Source: Bacillus sp. OV166
GTDB taxonomy: Bacteria; Bacillota; Bacilli; Bacillales; Cytobacillaceae
Length of the DNA stretch: 64,000 nucleotides
Reading direction: 5' to 3'
Assembly (NCBI RefSeq): GCF_900177675.1
Contig: NZ_FXWM01000001.1
Coordinates: forward strand, 815,001 to 879,000
The first letter of the stretch is position 1; the number at the start of each line of letters is the position of its first letter. Below are positions 26,892 to 36,269 of the stretch, in pieces. Made by a program: the position numbers and the translations under genes. The notes below the pieces were generated by a model. The model saw only the letters and a program-made list of their open reading frames with translations, was not told the DNA's origin and ran no database searches.

Positions 26892-29800
26892 TTAAGGTGT
26901 CATCGTTTCGTTTGTAACAATATGTTCCAGCAAGGATGTTATTTGTTTTGCGTCATCCTTGTCAATATGTTTGCCAGATTGATTTGCAACCCAATCTATT
27001 AAACTCTCAAGCGTTTTATAGCCATTTTTTCGGGATTCCTCGGCTTGTTTTTCTTTTCCATTCTGCGTATATGCCTCAGCCTTGTTAAAATGTTTCTCGG
27101 CATTTTCCAATTGAACAAGTAAAGCATTGCGAATTCCTTTTGGTTCGATTTTAGCTTGTTCCACTATATCTTTAATCGTGCTAACTTTTGCATACACGAA
27201 AATGTTTAATGTTCCTACTTCCTTGTTTTTTGTCAAGGATGTATAGGAAACCTGATGTGTACCAATTATTGTTGTATCTACCGTTTTAGACTTCACATTG
27301 GATGGATTCGTCACTTGAACAAACAAACCTAAATCCGACACTTGTTTGTTTAGATCATAATCGTCTGCAATAAAGCTTTTATCAATCAGGCTCAAATAAT
27401 CAGTTCCCCGAACGGTTATAATAGGCAGCAAGCTTAATGGGTCAAACTCACCATTGTTACAATTAACTTCTAATCTCTTCTTGTCGTTTTCAAATTTCCC
27501 GATATAAACACTAGGTCGTTGATTACTATAATCAGCACCTTGCCCAATTAGGTCGGCTAATGCCCGTTCTGGAGTCCCTTCAGTCATATCAAATTTTGCA
27601 TTTGATAGATCAAGAGATGTAAGTTTTGAAAACGATGATAAATCGTTGTAAGTTAACTTTTCAATGGCAGTATTACTGAACGATGCAGCTTGAAGATTCG
27701 TTAAATCTGTAATAATAACCTCTTTCAATTTCAAATTACCCGAAAATGTACCATTTTTGATGGTTGTTAAACTTTTACAATTCGTAAGGTCTATACTGGA
27801 TATATTTGAAAGCAAAGAAATACCAGTTAGATCACTAACATTTGAATTGGATAAGTCTAATTTCCCAGTAAAATTAAATAATTCTTTTGTCGTTGTTCCA
27901 ACTTGTTCCTGTACAGCGGCAAGCAGTGCTGCATCCGGGATCATGGTTGAATCTATTTTTATAGAATCACCGTAAAGGTATGCTGCAGGCTCAGACTTAT
28001 TACCACTATAGTCTTCTAGAACGAGTGTGACCACGCCTGATGCAGATGGCAGCTTAATATTTTTTGATGCTGTACTTGAATTCAAATAACTTTTTCCTCT
28101 AATTCCGAATGTAGTAGGTGTTGTATATTCATTTTGGAAGGTTAATGGCCTTCCATCTACATATGCATATATTCGCCACCAATCTTCTTGTCTAGGAGCG
28201 TCAAGGCTCATATAGGAAGATGTACCACTCTTGGTAACATTGATTTCACCATTATATGGTTCAATATATACATCCTTGAGTTTGCCCGTATAAAGAATCG
28301 GTTCACCTTGTTTGTTATCCGTTCCGACTACGGATAGAGCCAGCGTATATTCCGAACCATCTGCTACAGGAGCAATAAGCTGAGTTGAGGTAGTTCCTTT
28401 ATTAACAGTCTTTTTAAAAGTCTCTTTATTGGTACTGTTATTAAATGAAACCTCTATATTGATGCCAGAATAATCTATATCAGGATTTTTCCAGCTTATA
28501 TCCAATGTACCGGCATTTGTAGATTGCAAAAGGTTGCCGCTTTTAGATAAAGCTTCCTCTACAGTTAGATTACTCACTTTTGTCGAAAAGTCATAACTTG
28601 TTGTTGCAGGAGAGCTCTCTGTTTTGTCTGCACCAACGGCCCTTAGCTCTAAGTTTACGATGTTTTTTTCGCCATATAATGATTTGATATAGAATGTATC
28701 ACCATATGTCCCGCCAAGGTAAACCCTTTTACCATTAGACAGGTTTGCGTACAAGTTATATTGTTTTACTTTACTGTAGTCTTCAAGATCCCATGATACA
28801 ATCATTTCATTCGTATCAAACGCTTTTTTTACTTTAAATCCTGTTGGTGTATCAGGTGTTACATTTGAGCCATTCGTAAGTTTAATTTCCCCAATGTTTA
28901 GTTGGTATTTTTCTATTACAGAATCTTCTTCTGTTCCAAATGATAATCCGATTGCTGAAACTTCTTTACCTTTAAATTTGCTCAAGTCAAAATCTATAGT
29001 GACCCAGGATTCTGATTTCTTATTAGCATCCGGTACGCTGATATATTCAATTTTATTTGGTTCGTCCTTGAATATTAACCCCAGTTTCACTTTAGAATCA
29101 TCTGTTTCGGAAGGTTTATTGTACGTCAAAGATAATTTGCTGTTTGCGGCTACATCTAAATTCGTTTTATATAAATGTAAGAAGTTATCAGCATCAAGCT
29201 TCCCTGATACTACAAGGGAACTTCCGCCATTATATGCGCCTACTTTCGTATAGTCGTATGCTTGTGTATTATATTTTTGACCATAATCAAAGTCTACTTT
29301 CAGCTTGTTCTTACTCGTTGTATCAATCCACCATTGCCAAGTTGGGAGAATATCTTGCAGGTTAATATTCGACCATTGCTGATCATTTACCACTTTACCA
29401 TTCTGATAATACTCCATCCCGTGTCCTGTATTAAAGTTTGTAACGAATGTTGATCCGTTAACAACAGACCGTTCGCTAGCGAAATGAGATACTCCGACCC
29501 ACCCACTTGCATCCGCGGCTTCAACATCAGGTCTAGAATATCCAGGTTTTTTGCCAGTATCTGTCGGATCCATTAAAACCCCTGAATAGTACATTCTTTC
29601 CCGTTCTGAAATCATCCATTGATTTTCAGCTTTTTCTGCTTTTCGATCTAGATGTAACTGGATAAAGTCACTAGGGGTGAACAAAGCAACGCTTCCTCTT
29701 AGATTGCCCGTTGCATCAAGTAATTTTTCAACGTCACTTGCAGATCCATGTGAACCACTTAACTTTCCTTGGGCGGCTTCAACTCCAAAGAAAACTTGCT

Positions 29801-30767
29801 TGAAGGGATCAATTCCCCTCTTTGAAGCATGCTCTAGCGAAGTTTCAATTCGGTTAGATCTGAACCAATCATAATTGACAAAAAGAGAATTGTTTACTGT
29901 ACCATAAGTATCATCTTTAATCCAATGGCTGTTCTTTTCATTTAGTTGATTTTGATATTGAAGTTTCCCATCTGGCAAAATAGAGTCATACGATTGAATG
30001 TAAAGCCCGTTCTCCATTAGGTATTTGGTTAACTGCTTATAGATAGGGACATCAGCAGTCGGAACCGTCTCTTCTAAATTAATGAAGAAACCGTCAAAGC
30101 CGTAGTATTTGGCAAACTCAACCAGTTTCTTTCCGATTGGAAAGTCTCCATTCTTATCCTGAACAATCATCTGTTTTGGGGCTTGTCCAGCACGAGGCAA
30201 GAATATACACCCAAGAGATTTAACCCCATTTTTATGTGCCGCATTGGTATATGAAGGGTTAGGTACATTGATAATACCGAATTCAAAGAATCGCGTTTGC
30301 CAAGGACCTTCGGGATCATAGAGACTTTTAGGTACATCTTTTGTCACTACTCCATGCCATGAGGCATAATAGTCCGTGTATTGCCAAAAGTTAAATTGAT
30401 ATTGGCTGAAATCATTGTTATATGGTACTCCTTCAAAGAAAGAGTTCCCGTAGTCACCGCCCATGACTAAGATTTCTGCCTCTGATTTTAGTTTTGGATT
30501 TGCTTGTGTGGCTGTAAATGGTTCAATTCGCTTCTGAAGTGGAATATTTGCACGCATTAAATCCGCATATGGATCTGTTTCAGAAGACCATTTCTCCATA
30601 TCATACATACGTTGCCCCACCATACGCGGCTGATTTTCTCCGACTGCAGCATCACCTGTATATGGCCAAGTATCAGCTGATACAGTCCCTGCACCCATAA
30701 ATCCTGTATTAGTTAAAACTTGACCAAACATTAGGACGATTACAAACCATGCAAGTGTCCTTTTCAT
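26892..30767 (-). CDS. Secreted endo-beta-N-acetylglucosaminidase, GH85
   Basis: About 1291 residues from ATG 30767 (open to 30857; the start is uncertain because no strong ribosome binding site is seen). A signal peptide (MKRTLAWFVIVLMFGQVLTN, ending VSA-D) predicts secretion. The GH85 barrel covers roughly 60-430 and has GFDGFFINLEE; Asn230 and Glu232 match the catalytic Asn/Glu pair that cleaves the chitobiose core of N-glycans. Then follow galactose-binding-like and fibronectin-like modules, a leucine-rich stretch (about 970-1070) and a helical C-terminus rich in Lys and Glu resembling bacterial surface-binding modules. No LPXTG anchor is visible. It would release N-linked glycans from glycoproteins such as fungal or animal material. 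Confidence 0.88.
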   Translation of the reverse strand: MKRTLAWFVIVLMFGQVLTNTGFMGAGTVSADTWPYTGDAAVGENQPRMVGQRMYDMEKWSSETDPYADLMRANIPLQKRIEPFTATQANPKLKSEAEILVMGGDYGNSFFEGVPYNNDFSQYQFNFWQYTDYYASWHGVVTKDVPKSLYDPEGPWQTRFFEFGIINVPNPSYTNAAHKNGVKSLGCIFLPRAGQAPKQMIVQDKNGDFPIGKKLVEFAKYYGFDGFFINLEETVPTADVPIYKQLTKYLMENGLYIQSYDSILPDGKLQYQNQLNEKNSHWIKDDTYGTVNNSLFVNYDWFRSNRIETSLEHASKRGIDPFKQVFFGVEAAQGKLSGSHGSASDVEKLLDATGNLRGSVALFTPSDFIQLHLDRKAEKAENQWMISERERMYYSGVLMDPTDTGKKPGYSRPDVEAADASGWVGVSHFASERSVVNGSTFVTNFNTGHGMEYYQNGKVVNDQQWSNINLQDILPTWQWWIDTTSKNKLKVDFDYGQKYNTQAYDYTKVGAYNGGSSLVVSGKLDADNFLHLYKTNLDVAANSKLSLTYNKPSETDDSKVKLGLIFKDEPNKIEYISVPDANKKSESWVTIDFDLSKFKGKEVSAIGLSFGTEEDSVIEKYQLNIGEIKLTNGSNVTPDTPTGFKVKKAFDTNEMIVSWDLEDYSKVKQYNLYANLSNGKRVYLGGTYGDTFYIKSLYGEKNIVNLELRAVGADKTESSPATTSYDFSTKVSNLTVEEALSKSGNLLQSTNAGTLDISWKNPDIDYSGINIEVSFNNSTNKETFKKTVNKGTTSTQLIAPVADGSEYTLALSVVGTDNKQGEPILYTGKLKDVYIEPYNGEINVTKSGTSSYMSLDAPRQEDWWRIYAYVDGRPLTFQNEYTTPTTFGIRGKSYLNSSTASKNIKLPSASGVVTLVLEDYSGNKSEPAAYLYGDSIKIDSTMIPDAALLAAVQEQVGTTTKELFNFTGKLDLSNSNVSDLTGISLLSNISSIDLTNCKSLTTIKNGTFSGNLKLKEVIITDLTNLQAASFSNTAIEKLTYNDLSSFSKLTSLDLSNAKFDMTEGTPERALADLIGQGADYSNQRPSVYIGKFENDKKRLEVNCNNGEFDPLSLLPIITVRGTDYLSLIDKSFIADDYDLNKQVSDLGLFVQVTNPSNVKSKTVDTTIIGTHQVSYTSLTKNKEVGTLNIFVYAKVSTIKDIVEQAKIEPKGIRNALLVQLENAEKHFNKAEAYTQNGKEKQAEESRKNGYKTLESLIDWVANQSGKHIDKDDAKQITSLLEHIVTNETMTP

Positions 30768-30857
30768 TTGTTTATGTACACATTTTTTTCTCACGATATT
30801 CGTACACCACTTTCTAATTTTTAGATGTTTTTGCCTTTTTTCTATTAGAGGTAACAA

Positions 30858-31389
30858 TATCTTGAATTTATAAAGTTAAATATCCTTCACCACCTTTACT
30901 TTATTTGACCTTTGGGAAAAGTATATTTCCACTTCAGAATTAGTCATTGAGCTAAGTCTTGCTGAAGTGAAAACATTTTATCTATTGACAACACATCATT
31001 CCAATTAGTCAAAGAAGTACTTAGCTTAGTAGATGGAAGAATATGCTTACCAATCAAAAAATGAATTGATTTATCATTAGGAGTTTTATAGTTTGCAGGC
31101 TTACTTCTGGGAGGAAATTAGTGGTCTGTTTTGTTCACCTGTAATGGGATTATGAATTGTACTAGCTTACAGTAATGTTAAGTGGCAACTTTTAGGATTA
31201 CATATGGAATTTGCCATGTTGAAGGCTATTTAGAATCAACAGCAAAATTTCGCGGCAACATAATTCCATGCTATGAGTCCATACAAAAGTAAGCCCTTTC
31301 ATTTATACTATCAGGTACTTGATCATGAATATATTGGATAAACTATAGATTTATTGGATTAACCATAGGGAACAGACAGAGTGGTGATG
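30858..31389. other. Long intergenic region upstream of the GH85 gene
   Basis: About 530 bp of AT-rich sequence that should contain the GH85 promoter on the minus strand. I see no convincing ORF, terminator or repeat in it. Confidence 0.4.
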
Positions 31390-31623
31390 GGCTGCTTAAA
31401 AGAATCAGTCTGGATTGACGAGGGGGGTGCTTTTGCCAAGGAAGAACACATACAAGGAATTTGTGCGGTGGGCGCAGTTATTTCTGATCAAATGGGGAAC
31501 TTAAGGGCGATTTCGAATCCGCTCCCATCTACTCGTTTTTATGGCAGGGAAGAGAAGCATACGGCTTCCCTTCGTAATACTTTTCAAACAATTAACCATC
31601 ACTTTAATAACAAAGGAAAATAA
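31381..31623 (+). pseudogene. IclR-family regulator C-terminal fragment
   Basis: The frame encodes GGAFAKEEHIQGICAVGAVI, then SDQMGNLRAISNPLPSTRF and a terminal helix. This matches the end of the IclR effector-binding domain, where D/KEEHxxGI is followed by a D..G.. turn. The helix-turn-helix and about two thirds of the effector domain are missing, and an in-frame stop lies at 31366-31368. It is followed by a terminator, so it is the tail of a lost gene. Confidence 0.6.
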
Positions 31624-31629
31624 CGGGGA

Positions 31630-31740
31630 CCATTGGAACCATCGGGACGGTTCTGATGGCTTTTTATTGGCCGGAGTTAACCATAATTGAGCCATGAGTA
31701 CCGTCCCCTTGGCACATTTAATGCGTCCCCTGGACATCTA
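31630..31740. repeat. Hairpin terminator and GGGGAC/GTCCCC repeat cluster
   Basis: CCATTGGAACC (31630-31640) pairs with GGTTCTGATGG (31649-31659), then CTTTTTATT: a terminator for the IclR fragment. Beyond it lie two similar copies of a CGTCCCCTxGxCAxxTAATG unit (about 31697-31737). A related AGGGGACG sequence occurs at 41157. The stop codon and last residues of the adjacent oxidoreductase lie inside this cluster. Confidence 0.55.
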
Positions 31741-32881
31741 ATGTAATATTTCTTACATGTTTTTTCCTATATGTGGAAGTGTTGATTTTTTCTTGTAATT
31801 TTTCATAATAGAGGTCCGGGTCGATAGGTAATTCTACTATTTCGTTTAGCCAAGAAGACAAGTAAATGGCATTTGAAATTTCCAACGCCTTTATGCCTTC
31901 TGTACCCGGTGCCAATAATGATGACCCTGTAACAATCGAATCAATCCAATTTTGAACAATCATGGAGTGATTTGCATTTTCAGACTTTACAGGAATTACG
32001 ACTTTCTGCCATTCAGGCAAGCCGAAACCTCCAGTATACGAAGCATTAAATTCACGTTCAGATTGTGTTAATCGGTGAAAAGTAAGTTCTTCATTTTCAA
32101 CAATGATTTTCCCTCGATCGCCAACAACCTCAAAGCGATCCGATCCCGGAGCTTCTCCTGTTGAAGCGATAAACACACCTGTCGCTCCATTTTCATATTC
32201 CAAAAATGCGGTTACATCATCTTCCACTTCAATATCATGATACTTTCCTATACTGCACATGGCACGAATGCTCTTTGGCAGAAATCCTGTTGTCCATTGG
32301 CAAATATCTAAATGGTGTAGTGCCTGGTTTAATAGAACACCGCCTCCTTCACCCTGCCATGTGGCTCTCCATTTACTTGAATCGTAATAGCTTTGTGAAC
32401 GGTAAATATCCGTAATAATCCAATTGATCCGTTTTATTGCGCCAAGTTCACCTGATTGAATAAGGTCTCGTAATTTTTGAAAAAGTGGGTTGGCCCTTTG
32501 GTTATACATGATGCCAAATACTTTTCCACTAGACTTCGCTGCCTCATTCATTTCCAATACATCTTTTGTATAGACGCCTGCCGGTTTTTCAATGAGGACA
32601 TGTATTCCTTTCGCAAAGGCCTTTTTGGCGAGTTCCGGATGACTGTAATGTGGTGTGGCAATAAGGACGGCATCAATTTCCGATTCATTAAAAAAGGTCT
32701 CTACGTCCTGGAAAATTTGCACATTACCTTGCGTATTATTTTTCACCCATTCGGTTCGACTTGCATTACTACTGCAAATCGCCGTTAAAGTTGCTCCTAT
32801 GATTTGTCCTTGATCCAGCATTTGTACATGGGAACTGCCCATATTTCCTATTCCAATCACTCCAACCTTAACTAAACCCAT
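31718..32881 (-). CDS. Gfo/Idh/MocA family oxidoreductase
   Basis: 387 residues with GAGGAATAG before ATG 32881. The N-terminal Rossmann domain begins VGVIGIGNMGSSH (NAD(P)-binding GxGxxG) and includes the EKPAGVYTKD motif with the conserved Lys near residue 96. The C-terminal alpha/beta domain carries GGGVLLNQALHHLDICQW, with the His-xxx-Asp pair typical of sugar dehydrogenases of this family. Likely substrates are sugars, inositols or amino sugars, but the exact one is unknown. It is monocistronic. The last residues (DVQGTH) derive from a repeat element, so the original C-terminus may have been replaced. Confidence 0.85.
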   Translation of the reverse strand: MGLVKVGVIGIGNMGSSHVQMLDQGQIIGATLTAICSSNASRTEWVKNNTQGNVQIFQDVETFFNESEIDAVLIATPHYSHPELAKKAFAKGIHVLIEKPAGVYTKDVLEMNEAAKSSGKVFGIMYNQRANPLFQKLRDLIQSGELGAIKRINWIITDIYRSQSYYDSSKWRATWQGEGGGVLLNQALHHLDICQWTTGFLPKSIRAMCSIGKYHDIEVEDDVTAFLEYENGATGVFIASTGEAPGSDRFEVVGDRGKIIVENEELTFHRLTQSEREFNASYTGGFGLPEWQKVVIPVKSENANHSMIVQNWIDSIVTGSSLLAPGTEGIKALEISNAIYLSSWLNEIVELPIDPDLYYEKLQEKINTSTYRKKHVRNITLDVQGTH

Positions 32882-33349
32882 CTCTATTCCTCATCTACTA
32901 TTAGATTCTTTTTTTAATATGAAAATCCGAGGATTTATTTGAAAATGTTCTTTATATAGTATTGATGATAAAATAATTAACCACATTGTGGTACAGCTGT
33001 ATCGTTTTTTTTTAACTTTAGTATAATGAATGGTAGAAACAGATGTCAATGAATATCTTTATCCATTTTTTTGGTGTTATTATCAAAAAGCATTGAATCA
33101 TAATCTTTCGATCAGGAAATTGAGGAAAAAGGAAAGAAGCTGATTAAATATAATCAGCTTCGACATGGATGAGGAATTAAGCAGTAAATTGCCATCATAG
33201 CTTAACATAATGGCGGATTTTACTCCTTCGATGGCAGAGATTAATTTATCAAAAAGCGCCTGATATAGGGGCTTTTTAATTTTTTCCATCTGAATCGGTC
33301 AGTTTAGTTTTAATAATAGTAGTATAATAGTCAATGAGGTGTTAATAGT
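32882..33349. other. Divergent intergenic region with a hairpin
   Basis: About 470 bp. A GAAGCTGATTA/TAATCAGCTTC hairpin near 33136-33162 is followed on the minus strand by a T-rich stretch, like a terminator. A 63-codon minus-strand ORF (33098-33289) runs through that hairpin and has no ribosome binding site, so I do not call it. TATAAT near 33323 could serve the LytTR gene. Confidence 0.4.
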
Positions 33350-33994
33350 ATGGAAGATATAACTTTAGGATCACTGCTAGATGTGATTGGTGAATTATTT
33401 TCAGATGAAATTTCAATTGCTGTTTCTAATACAAAAGAATATATCTACTATCGGCCAAGTAAACGAATTGATTTAAAAATAAGCGCTGGGGACCCTGTCA
33501 AGGAAGGGACGATTGCCCATAATGCATTGGTGACGAAGCAAAAGGTCTCTGAGTTTATTAACCGGGATGTTTTTGGTGTTCCTTATCACGGGATGGCCGT
33601 ACCATTTTTACATAATGGACAGCTAGAGGGCTGTGTAACAGCGATTTATCCTGCTTTAACGGATGGGAAATCGGTGGTTACCGTGAAAACATTGGATGGC
33701 TGGGTTCCCATTCCTTTTTCAAAGGTCGTTTATTTAGAGGCTAAAGATAAGAAGACGAGTGTGTATTCAGAAGGGGTTTCAGGCACGCATAAATACTCTC
33801 TAAATGAATTTGAATATTTGCTTCCGAAGGATTCCTTTATTAGATGCCATCGGTCATTTATTGTTAATGTTAATCATATTAAAGAGATTTATCCTGACAC
33901 TCATTCCACCTTTTTGCTTTCGATGGATAATGGGGAGCGGGTACCTGTTAGCCAATCATACTCTAGTTATTTTCGAAAGATTCTAGGATTCTAG
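33350..33994 (+). CDS. LytTR-type transcriptional regulator with N-terminal sensory domain
   Basis: 214 residues with GAGGTG before ATG 33350. The C-terminal half (about 115-214) is a LytTR DNA-binding domain: VVYLEAKDKKTSVYSEG, LLPKDSFIRCHRSFIVNVNHIKEIYP and PVSQSYSSYFRK are its usual strands and loop. The N-terminal ~105 residues are not a receiver; they look like a small-molecule-sensing fold (PAS or GAF-like, tentative), with VSNTKEYIYYRPSKRIDL and AVPFLHNGQLEGCVTAIYP. It therefore appears to be a one-component regulator. It lies 131 nt upstream of a CoA-transferase gene on the same strand, which it may control. Confidence 0.8.
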   Translation: MEDITLGSLLDVIGELFSDEISIAVSNTKEYIYYRPSKRIDLKISAGDPVKEGTIAHNALVTKQKVSEFINRDVFGVPYHGMAVPFLHNGQLEGCVTAIYPALTDGKSVVTVKTLDGWVPIPFSKVVYLEAKDKKTSVYSEGVSGTHKYSLNEFEYLLPKDSFIRCHRSFIVNVNHIKEIYPDTHSTFLLSMDNGERVPVSQSYSSYFRKILGF

Positions 33995-34125
33995 ATTTTC
34001 CTGCTTTAGAGCCTAAATTCGCTGTTTTATCAGAATATTTTGTATCATATTCCATAATTCCTATCCTGATGATGTAAATAGGTAAAATGAGGATAATAAC
34101 TATTTATGAAAAGAGGGATTGCTTT

Positions 34126-35640
34126 ATGGAGAAAAATTTGGAGCGAATTAGGGATCTTCGTCTAAGAGACCGTGTGGTTACCCCTGAACAAGCAGCTTCC
34201 TGGATTCAAAACGGAATGACGTTAGGATTAAGTGGCTTTACACGTGCAGGTGATGTGAAAGCGGTACCAGTTGCATTGGTGAACCGAGTTAAGGATGATG
34301 AATGGTTTAAAGTCAATGTCTATACAGGGGCTTCCTTAGGTTCGGATGTGGATCGACTATTTGCTGAAGCAGGGATTTTAGGAAAGAGGTTGCCTTTCCA
34401 GGCTGATGCGACTATGCGAAAAGGAATCAATCAAGGAGACTTTTTATTTGTTGATCAGCATTTGTCTCACACAGCGGAGCTCATCCGATCTGAAGTGTTG
34501 AATATAGATGTTGCTATTTTGGAAGCGGTTGCAATAACGGAGGACGGAATGGTCATTCCTACAACTTCAATTGGAAATTCCTTATCGTTTGCCTTAAATG
34601 CTAAGTCTATTATTATTGAAATTAATATGGCCCAATCCACACAGCTAGAGGGGTTGCATGATTTATATGAACCTGGAAAACAGGGGTCACGGCTTCCTAT
34701 TCCGCTCGTTAAACCGGATGATCGAATTGGAACAATCGGCATTCCGATTGATGTTGAGAAAGTAAAGGGGATTGTGTTTACTAACCAACTTGATTCGCCA
34801 TCGACGATTGTTCCTCCAGATGAAGAAACGGTTATCATGGCTCAGCATTTGATAGAGTTTCTTCAAAAAGAAGTAAAAAGTGGCCGATTAACGGAAAGTT
34901 TGGCGCCATTACAATCGGGGATTGGTTCGGTGGCCAATGCCGTTTTGCATGGAATGTTAGATTCAGAGTTTCAAAATTTGGAAGTTTATTCTGAGGTGTT
35001 ACAGGATGCGGTGTTTGATCTAATGGATGCGGGAAAAGTACGTTTTGCTTCCTGTTGCTCGATCACGCTGTCCGAAGCAAAACATCATCAGGTATTTTCC
35101 AATTTTGAATTATATCGTAATAAATTAATGATGCGTCCGCAGGAGATTTCTAATCATCCTGAAATCATCCGCCGCCTTGGATTAATCTCGATTAATACTG
35201 CTTTAGAATTAGATATATACGGAAATGTAAATTCCACACATGTGTTAGGTGCAAGAATGATGAATGGTATTGGTGGCTCCGGCGATTTTGCAAGAAATGC
35301 ACGCCTAGCTATCTTTGTCACGAAATCGATTGCGAAAGCGGGTAACATTTCAAGCATTGTTCCTTTCGTCTCTCATGTAGACCATACCGAACACGATGTA
35401 GATGTGATCGTCACTGAACAAGGATATGCTGACCTACGAGGACTGGCGCCGAGGGAAAGAGTGGAACTGATTATTGAAAATTGTGCGCATCCGATGTATC
35501 GTGATCAACTGAGAGCTTATTACCAGGAAGCACAAACAAGGGGGGGGCAAACTCCTCATGTTTTAGAAAAAGCTTTCTCCTGGCATACGAATTATGCTAA
35601 AAATGGAACAATGCTCGAAGCGGTAGTAGAAACGGTATAG
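34126..35640 (+). CDS. Succinate/acetate CoA-transferase (acetyl-CoA hydrolase family)
   Basis: 504 residues from ATG 34126, chosen because AGAGGG lies 8 nt upstream and the family starts MEK..RIRDLRLRDRVVTPEQAA. Enzymes of this family (SucCoA:acetate CoA-transferase, propionyl-CoA:succinate CoA-transferase, Cat1) move CoA between short acids. The catalytic Glu lies in YSEVLQD (about residue 290), and the GGSGDFARNA loop binds CoA. The upstream LytTR regulator, which appears to sense a small molecule, suggests induction by a carboxylic acid. It could allow growth on acetate or overflow-acid recycling; the exact acids are not readable. Confidence 0.87.
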   Translation: MEKNLERIRDLRLRDRVVTPEQAASWIQNGMTLGLSGFTRAGDVKAVPVALVNRVKDDEWFKVNVYTGASLGSDVDRLFAEAGILGKRLPFQADATMRKGINQGDFLFVDQHLSHTAELIRSEVLNIDVAILEAVAITEDGMVIPTTSIGNSLSFALNAKSIIIEINMAQSTQLEGLHDLYEPGKQGSRLPIPLVKPDDRIGTIGIPIDVEKVKGIVFTNQLDSPSTIVPPDEETVIMAQHLIEFLQKEVKSGRLTESLAPLQSGIGSVANAVLHGMLDSEFQNLEVYSEVLQDAVFDLMDAGKVRFASCCSITLSEAKHHQVFSNFELYRNKLMMRPQEISNHPEIIRRLGLISINTALELDIYGNVNSTHVLGARMMNGIGGSGDFARNARLAIFVTKSIAKAGNISSIVPFVSHVDHTEHDVDVIVTEQGYADLRGLAPRERVELIIENCAHPMYRDQLRAYYQEAQTRGGQTPHVLEKAFSWHTNYAKNGTMLEAVVETV

Positions 35641-35684
35641 GTTTATTTTAGATCAATGTAATAAATGTATCTTAAGCAACTAAG

Positions 35685-35731
35685 AAACAGGAAAAATCCA
35701 GCAGCACCTAGCTGCTGGATTTTTCCTGTTT
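35685..35731 (+). terminator. Strong terminator after the CoA-transferase gene
   Basis: A perfect 21-bp stem (35685-35705 with 35711-35731) with a 5-nt loop and T-rich right arm. Confidence 0.85.
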
Positions 35732-35816
35732 AGATAATAATATAAGTTCATTACTACTTCTTTATAGATGATATAAAAAAATGCAGGAGAATCATTTGTA
35801 AGGTTTCTTAAGAAAA

Positions 35817-36068
35817 TTAAGCGTTACTTTTAAACTGTTTCATACTATATAATTTCTTGAAATCAGGCCAACTCATTTTTCGTTTCAAATACTCTCGAAA
35901 AGAATAGCAGCTTTTTTCGTGAGGTTGATGATAAAGAAATGAAATATATATTTGTAAACGAATTTGTATCATAAAATAATAATAATTATTTGTTTCTAAC
36001 ACAGGAATTTCAATAACTTTAATCTTCTGTCCTAATACATTTTTGAACTCCAGGCTCTTACATAACAA
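35817..36068 (-). CDS. Hypothetical protein, doubtful
   Basis: An 83-codon frame from TTG 36068, preceded only by a weak AGAAG. The product is rich in Tyr, Phe and Lys (YYYFMIQIRLQIYISFLYH, FREYLKRKMSWPDFKKLY). I do not recognise it. It could be a real small protein, the tail of a decayed gene, or chance in AT-rich DNA. Two hairpin terminators separate it from nspC. Confidence 0.25.
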   Translation of the reverse strand: MLCKSLEFKNVLGQKIKVIEIPVLETNNYYYFMIQIRLQIYISFLYHQPHEKSCYSFREYLKRKMSWPDFKKLYSMKQFKSNA

Positions 36069-36165
36069 AATATCATCTTCTTTTTACGAGTTTCTTTCGA
36101 TTATAACCTATTATCCTTTTAATATCTAAATATTAAATGTTTAAAAATAATTCAGACTTTTTGAT

Positions 36166-36251
36166 AAAAACCAGACTCATCTTTCAGAATCTGGTTTTTC
36201 AATAGATATTCAGGAAGGAGTAGCAGCTACAACTTCGTACTCGTGCTACTC
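36166..36251 (-). terminator. Two hairpins downstream of nspC
   Basis: GAGTAGCA 36218-36225 pairs with TGCTACTC 36244-36251. AAAAACCAGA 36166-36175 pairs with TCTGGTTTTT 36190-36199. Read on the minus strand both follow the nspC stop, and the second ends in a T-run arm. Confidence 0.65.
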
Positions 36252-36269
36252 TTCATAGATAATAGTCTT

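Noticed and set aside
33098..33289. 63-codon minus-strand ORF
   Set aside because: It lacks a ribosome binding site and runs through a hairpin with a T-rich tail; probably non-coding.
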